This document shows positions 61,459 to 64,000 of a stretch of 64,000 nucleotides of DNA, one piece after another. The notes beneath the pieces are model-generated. The model saw only the letters and a list, made by a program, of their open reading frames with translations. It was not told the origin of the DNA and searched no databases. Each line of letters opens with the position of its first letter. Position 1 is the stretch's first letter. The stretch is from Rhizophagus irregularis (Eukaryota > Glomeromycota > Glomeromycetes > Glomerales > Glomeraceae): the NCBI RefSeq assembly GCF_026210795.1, contig NC_089443.1:4092001-4156000 (forward strand), given 5' to 3'. The position numbers were made by a program, and so were the translations under genes.

Positions 61459-64000
61459 ATGAAATTAAAACATTTCTTAATTTTTTTATCAATAATTACA
61501 CTTGTAACATTACCAATAAAATCAAATGTTATAACTTTCACAGAAAAAGAAACTACAGAATTTCAAGTGGCAGACATTTTGAAATATGGAGATAATACGA
61601 TAGTTTTGCAAATAGTTCGCAATTTAAGTGGTGGAAATTGTTTTGAAACAAAAATATCATTTCGCGTTATTTATCCCAATGGTACTATTATACCAATCGA
61701 TCTTTCAATGGAAGAATTGGAGATACAATCTTTCAATTTTTGTACCGTTGATGGATTTAACCCTATTACTCTTAAAGCCATAGAAACAAAAAAAGGTATA
61801 CTGTAGCTGCGGACGTAAATAATCCACTCACGTATAATGATTATTTAATGTTGATCGATTTAAATGGAAAAATTTACAGGTTAGAATGAGTTGATCTTTT
61901 TATTAAAACCTTTTCGGAGAATATATGTACTTTTTTTTGTAATATGTGTACTTTCTTTTATAGCAATAGTAAAACTTTAATGGGGCCTTCTCTTATTGAC
62001 TCAAGTAATAATAATACATGGGTGCCTCAACAATCTTTTATTTATCCAAATGTTAATAATGAGCAAGGATTTCTCTACTTTGCAATATTATCGAGTGGTC
62101 TTAATGATGTCAATAGTAATTATAACGTGTCGCAATGGATAATGTAAATTATCATATTGATAAACATTTTAATTTTTATTTTTAATTTAATGTATAGTTT
62201 AACTTATATTCCTTTCCTTTTTTTATGAAGAAATGAAGACGGAATTTTTAGCAATATTGCAGCAATGGTTTTAACTCTTCAAATGCGTCCTGCTATAGTT
62301 TCAACAGTGGATGGAGGTTACATGTTTATTTATCCTAATTTTACAACCTCCCAGGATCCTTATTCTTCACAGAATGGGCTTTACGCCATGTATTGTGGAT
62401 ATGGAAGTAATAAAATGCGAAAACAAGTTATTCTTTATACTTTTATAATGGAATTAAATATTATTGGCCTTAATTGTGTTATTATCTCTAACTCGGAAGT
62501 TGGGCAAATTTGTTTGATAATCATAGAACCTAATTCCACCGATCCAAATCCAATCCCTTTTTTTATTCAAGTTAATTATTTTTCAGGAGGATCTGTATTT
62601 GATGTCAAACATGTAGATGCCACACCGCCCACAAGTATAGGTATTAATGAACTTACCGATCCTCAATTTATAATTACGCCATTACCATTTGGAGGTTATT
62701 TCTATAGTGTTGTTCAAACAACCAATATGAGTAGTGATATTTGGGGCTATGTTTTGGATGAAAATGGAAATTTTAATCGATGGAACCTTTCATATCCTAC
62801 CCTGTCAGATTCTAATGCTTCCCCCCAACTTTTAACAAATAACACTCTTGTAATGCTTCAACCAATAGTAGGACAAAATTGGAGTTTAATCGCCACTGAT
62901 TTGTATAAAATTCATGAAGGTAAGGTGATAGCAAAAATATTTTTATTTTATTATATTTTTTTTAACTCTTACAAATACTCTAGATAATGGTTATGATAAT
63001 ATGTTCATCAGAAATACATCTCCGACCATTCATCAAACTATCACCGCACGTGAAACTAATCCCCTTAAAATTACATATACAATTCCTATTGGTTTATCAA
63101 ACGGCACAATTACAATTTTTCAAAGTAATGGCAGTTCTAATCCTGGAATTGTACGTCAAACCATTAACGGCTTAAATAACCAAAATTATGTAACGCTTGA
63201 TAACGATACCGTTAGTATTGATATAATTGAAAGTACATTTAATAATCCTGGTTCAACGTATTATGTTATGATTGAGAATAATTTTGTTTCGAGTCTATTA
63301 TACAATGAACCTATCCCTGGTTTATCTAGTAATATTTGGTCTTTTACAACGTGTAAGTAATTTATAATCATGCTCATAAAATTGAATTATATTATATATA
63401 TAATTATTTATTTTTCAAATAGTACCAGAAGAAAAAAAAGAAAAAGTAGGAAGTAAAATTAAAATGTTTTTTGATGGCATTTATGGAAAAGTTAGATTGA
63501 CCAAAAACGGAACTTCTTACTTTGACACTCTCAATCCCAATCAAAAAAATAAATTCTTTGATAACTTAACACAAGAATTGGCCGATGCAGTCGCTGTCAC
63601 ATCAAAACGAATAACCACCAATTATAGATTTGTGATCGACACTGAAAGTTCTTCAAAACAATATCTTTTATCCATTAAGATTGATAAACCACAATCTGCA
63701 TCAGATAGGGAGACTAAATTAATCACTAAAGATTTAGATGCTATGATCCAGAATATGGACATCACTGTTCTTGAATCTGGAAGTTCTTCGAAATACTTGG
63801 ATCCACTCTATGGATATGTGACTATTCGTAACTATTCGTTTTTTAATTTTTTCAGATGAAAATTTAACCAACTTAATTAATTTTCCTTTCTTTCTTTCTT
63901 TTTTTAATAGCCAGGTGGTATGAGAATTCTGACAATATGTTCCAATTTATTTTAACAGTTATATTCTTTTTGATATTGACCATACTTTGCATCATTTCTA
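61459..64000 (+). CDS. Secreted/type I membrane protein, six exons seen, 3' end missing
   Basis: Exons 61459-61879, 61964-62143, 62231-62919, 62984-63352, 63423-63827 and 63911-64000 join in frame over introns of 64-87 nt, all GT-AG. A signal peptide (KHFLIFLSIITLVTLPI) leads a beta-rich ectodomain of about 700 residues with many N-glycosylation sequons. Then KMFFDGIYGKVRLTKNG, an ELADAVAVTSKRIT domain, and a first membrane segment (FQFILTVIFFLILTILCIIS) in the last exon. I recall large Rhizophagus families of this plan that continue with more membrane segments. Exon 1 needs a 1 nt shift at the A7 run near 61790. Function unknown; surface sensing is a guess. Confidence 0.7.

Overview
The window is a stretch of an AT-rich eukaryotic genome, most likely an arbuscular mycorrhizal fungus such as Rhizophagus (Glomeromycotina). 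The evidence is short GT-AG introns (about 60-100 nt), Crinkler-type (CRN) ubiquitin-like headers, a SAM-domain Crinkler-associated family, a RING-like multicopy family and heavy loading with hAT, pogo-like, LINE and Polinton elements. The species is an inference; no marker gene is present.

Layout. 1-3700: two near-identical 1.53 kb tandem units of an AT-rich repeat family that returns at 46130-49714 and 51903-58430. 3770-9291: MITEs, a broken RING-like gene and a 5'-truncated LINE copy. 10053-35090: a second LINE copy on the minus strand, split by four nested insertions: a 2.53 kb hAT (11356-13885), a pogo-like MITE (15515-15943), a hAT MITE (15973-16748) and a 15,154 bp Polinton/Maverick-like element (19406-34559) with 487 bp terminal inverted repeats (TIRs) and a 5 bp target duplication TTACC. 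36284-37882: a hAT-like non-autonomous element carrying seven tandem microexons separated by about 72 nt introns. 38650-46069: a cluster of CRN/SAM/kinase effector-like genes, mostly broken, plus one intact two-exon membrane gene. 58686-64000: a broken coiled-coil gene, a small two-exon gene for a Kex2-type secreted peptide, and the 5' part of a six-exon secreted/membrane protein gene.

The Polinton-like element encodes a DUF5906/SF3-type helicase, a protein-primed-type family B DNA polymerase (one in-frame TGA), a zinc-finger/IQ protein, an F-box-like protein, a 2-cysteine-adaptor-like protein, an FtsK/HerA (A32-like) ATPase, a chromodomain integrase and a DUF5679 zinc ribbon. No double-jelly-roll capsid gene is visible. 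In its place is a block with a coiled-coil ORF, a Ty3-like Gag and a retropepsin-like domain in the -1 frame, overlapping at a canonical A-AAA-AAG slippery site. Most of its genes are preceded by AATTGAAGAT or a close variant. This suggests a DNA virus/transposon that replaced its usual capsid module with a retrotransposon gag-pro module.

Three other signals stand out. (1) The 61-aa peptide precursor at 59906-60177 has a signal peptide, a KR processing site and a PKGTIPPSGPSKGGN segment close to the plant abscission peptide IDA. (2) The microexon array has TACTAAC branch points inside short hairpins. (3) In the AT-rich repeats, conserved GGTTAAT...ATTAATAG borders enclose cores that differ completely between copies whose flanks are nearly identical.
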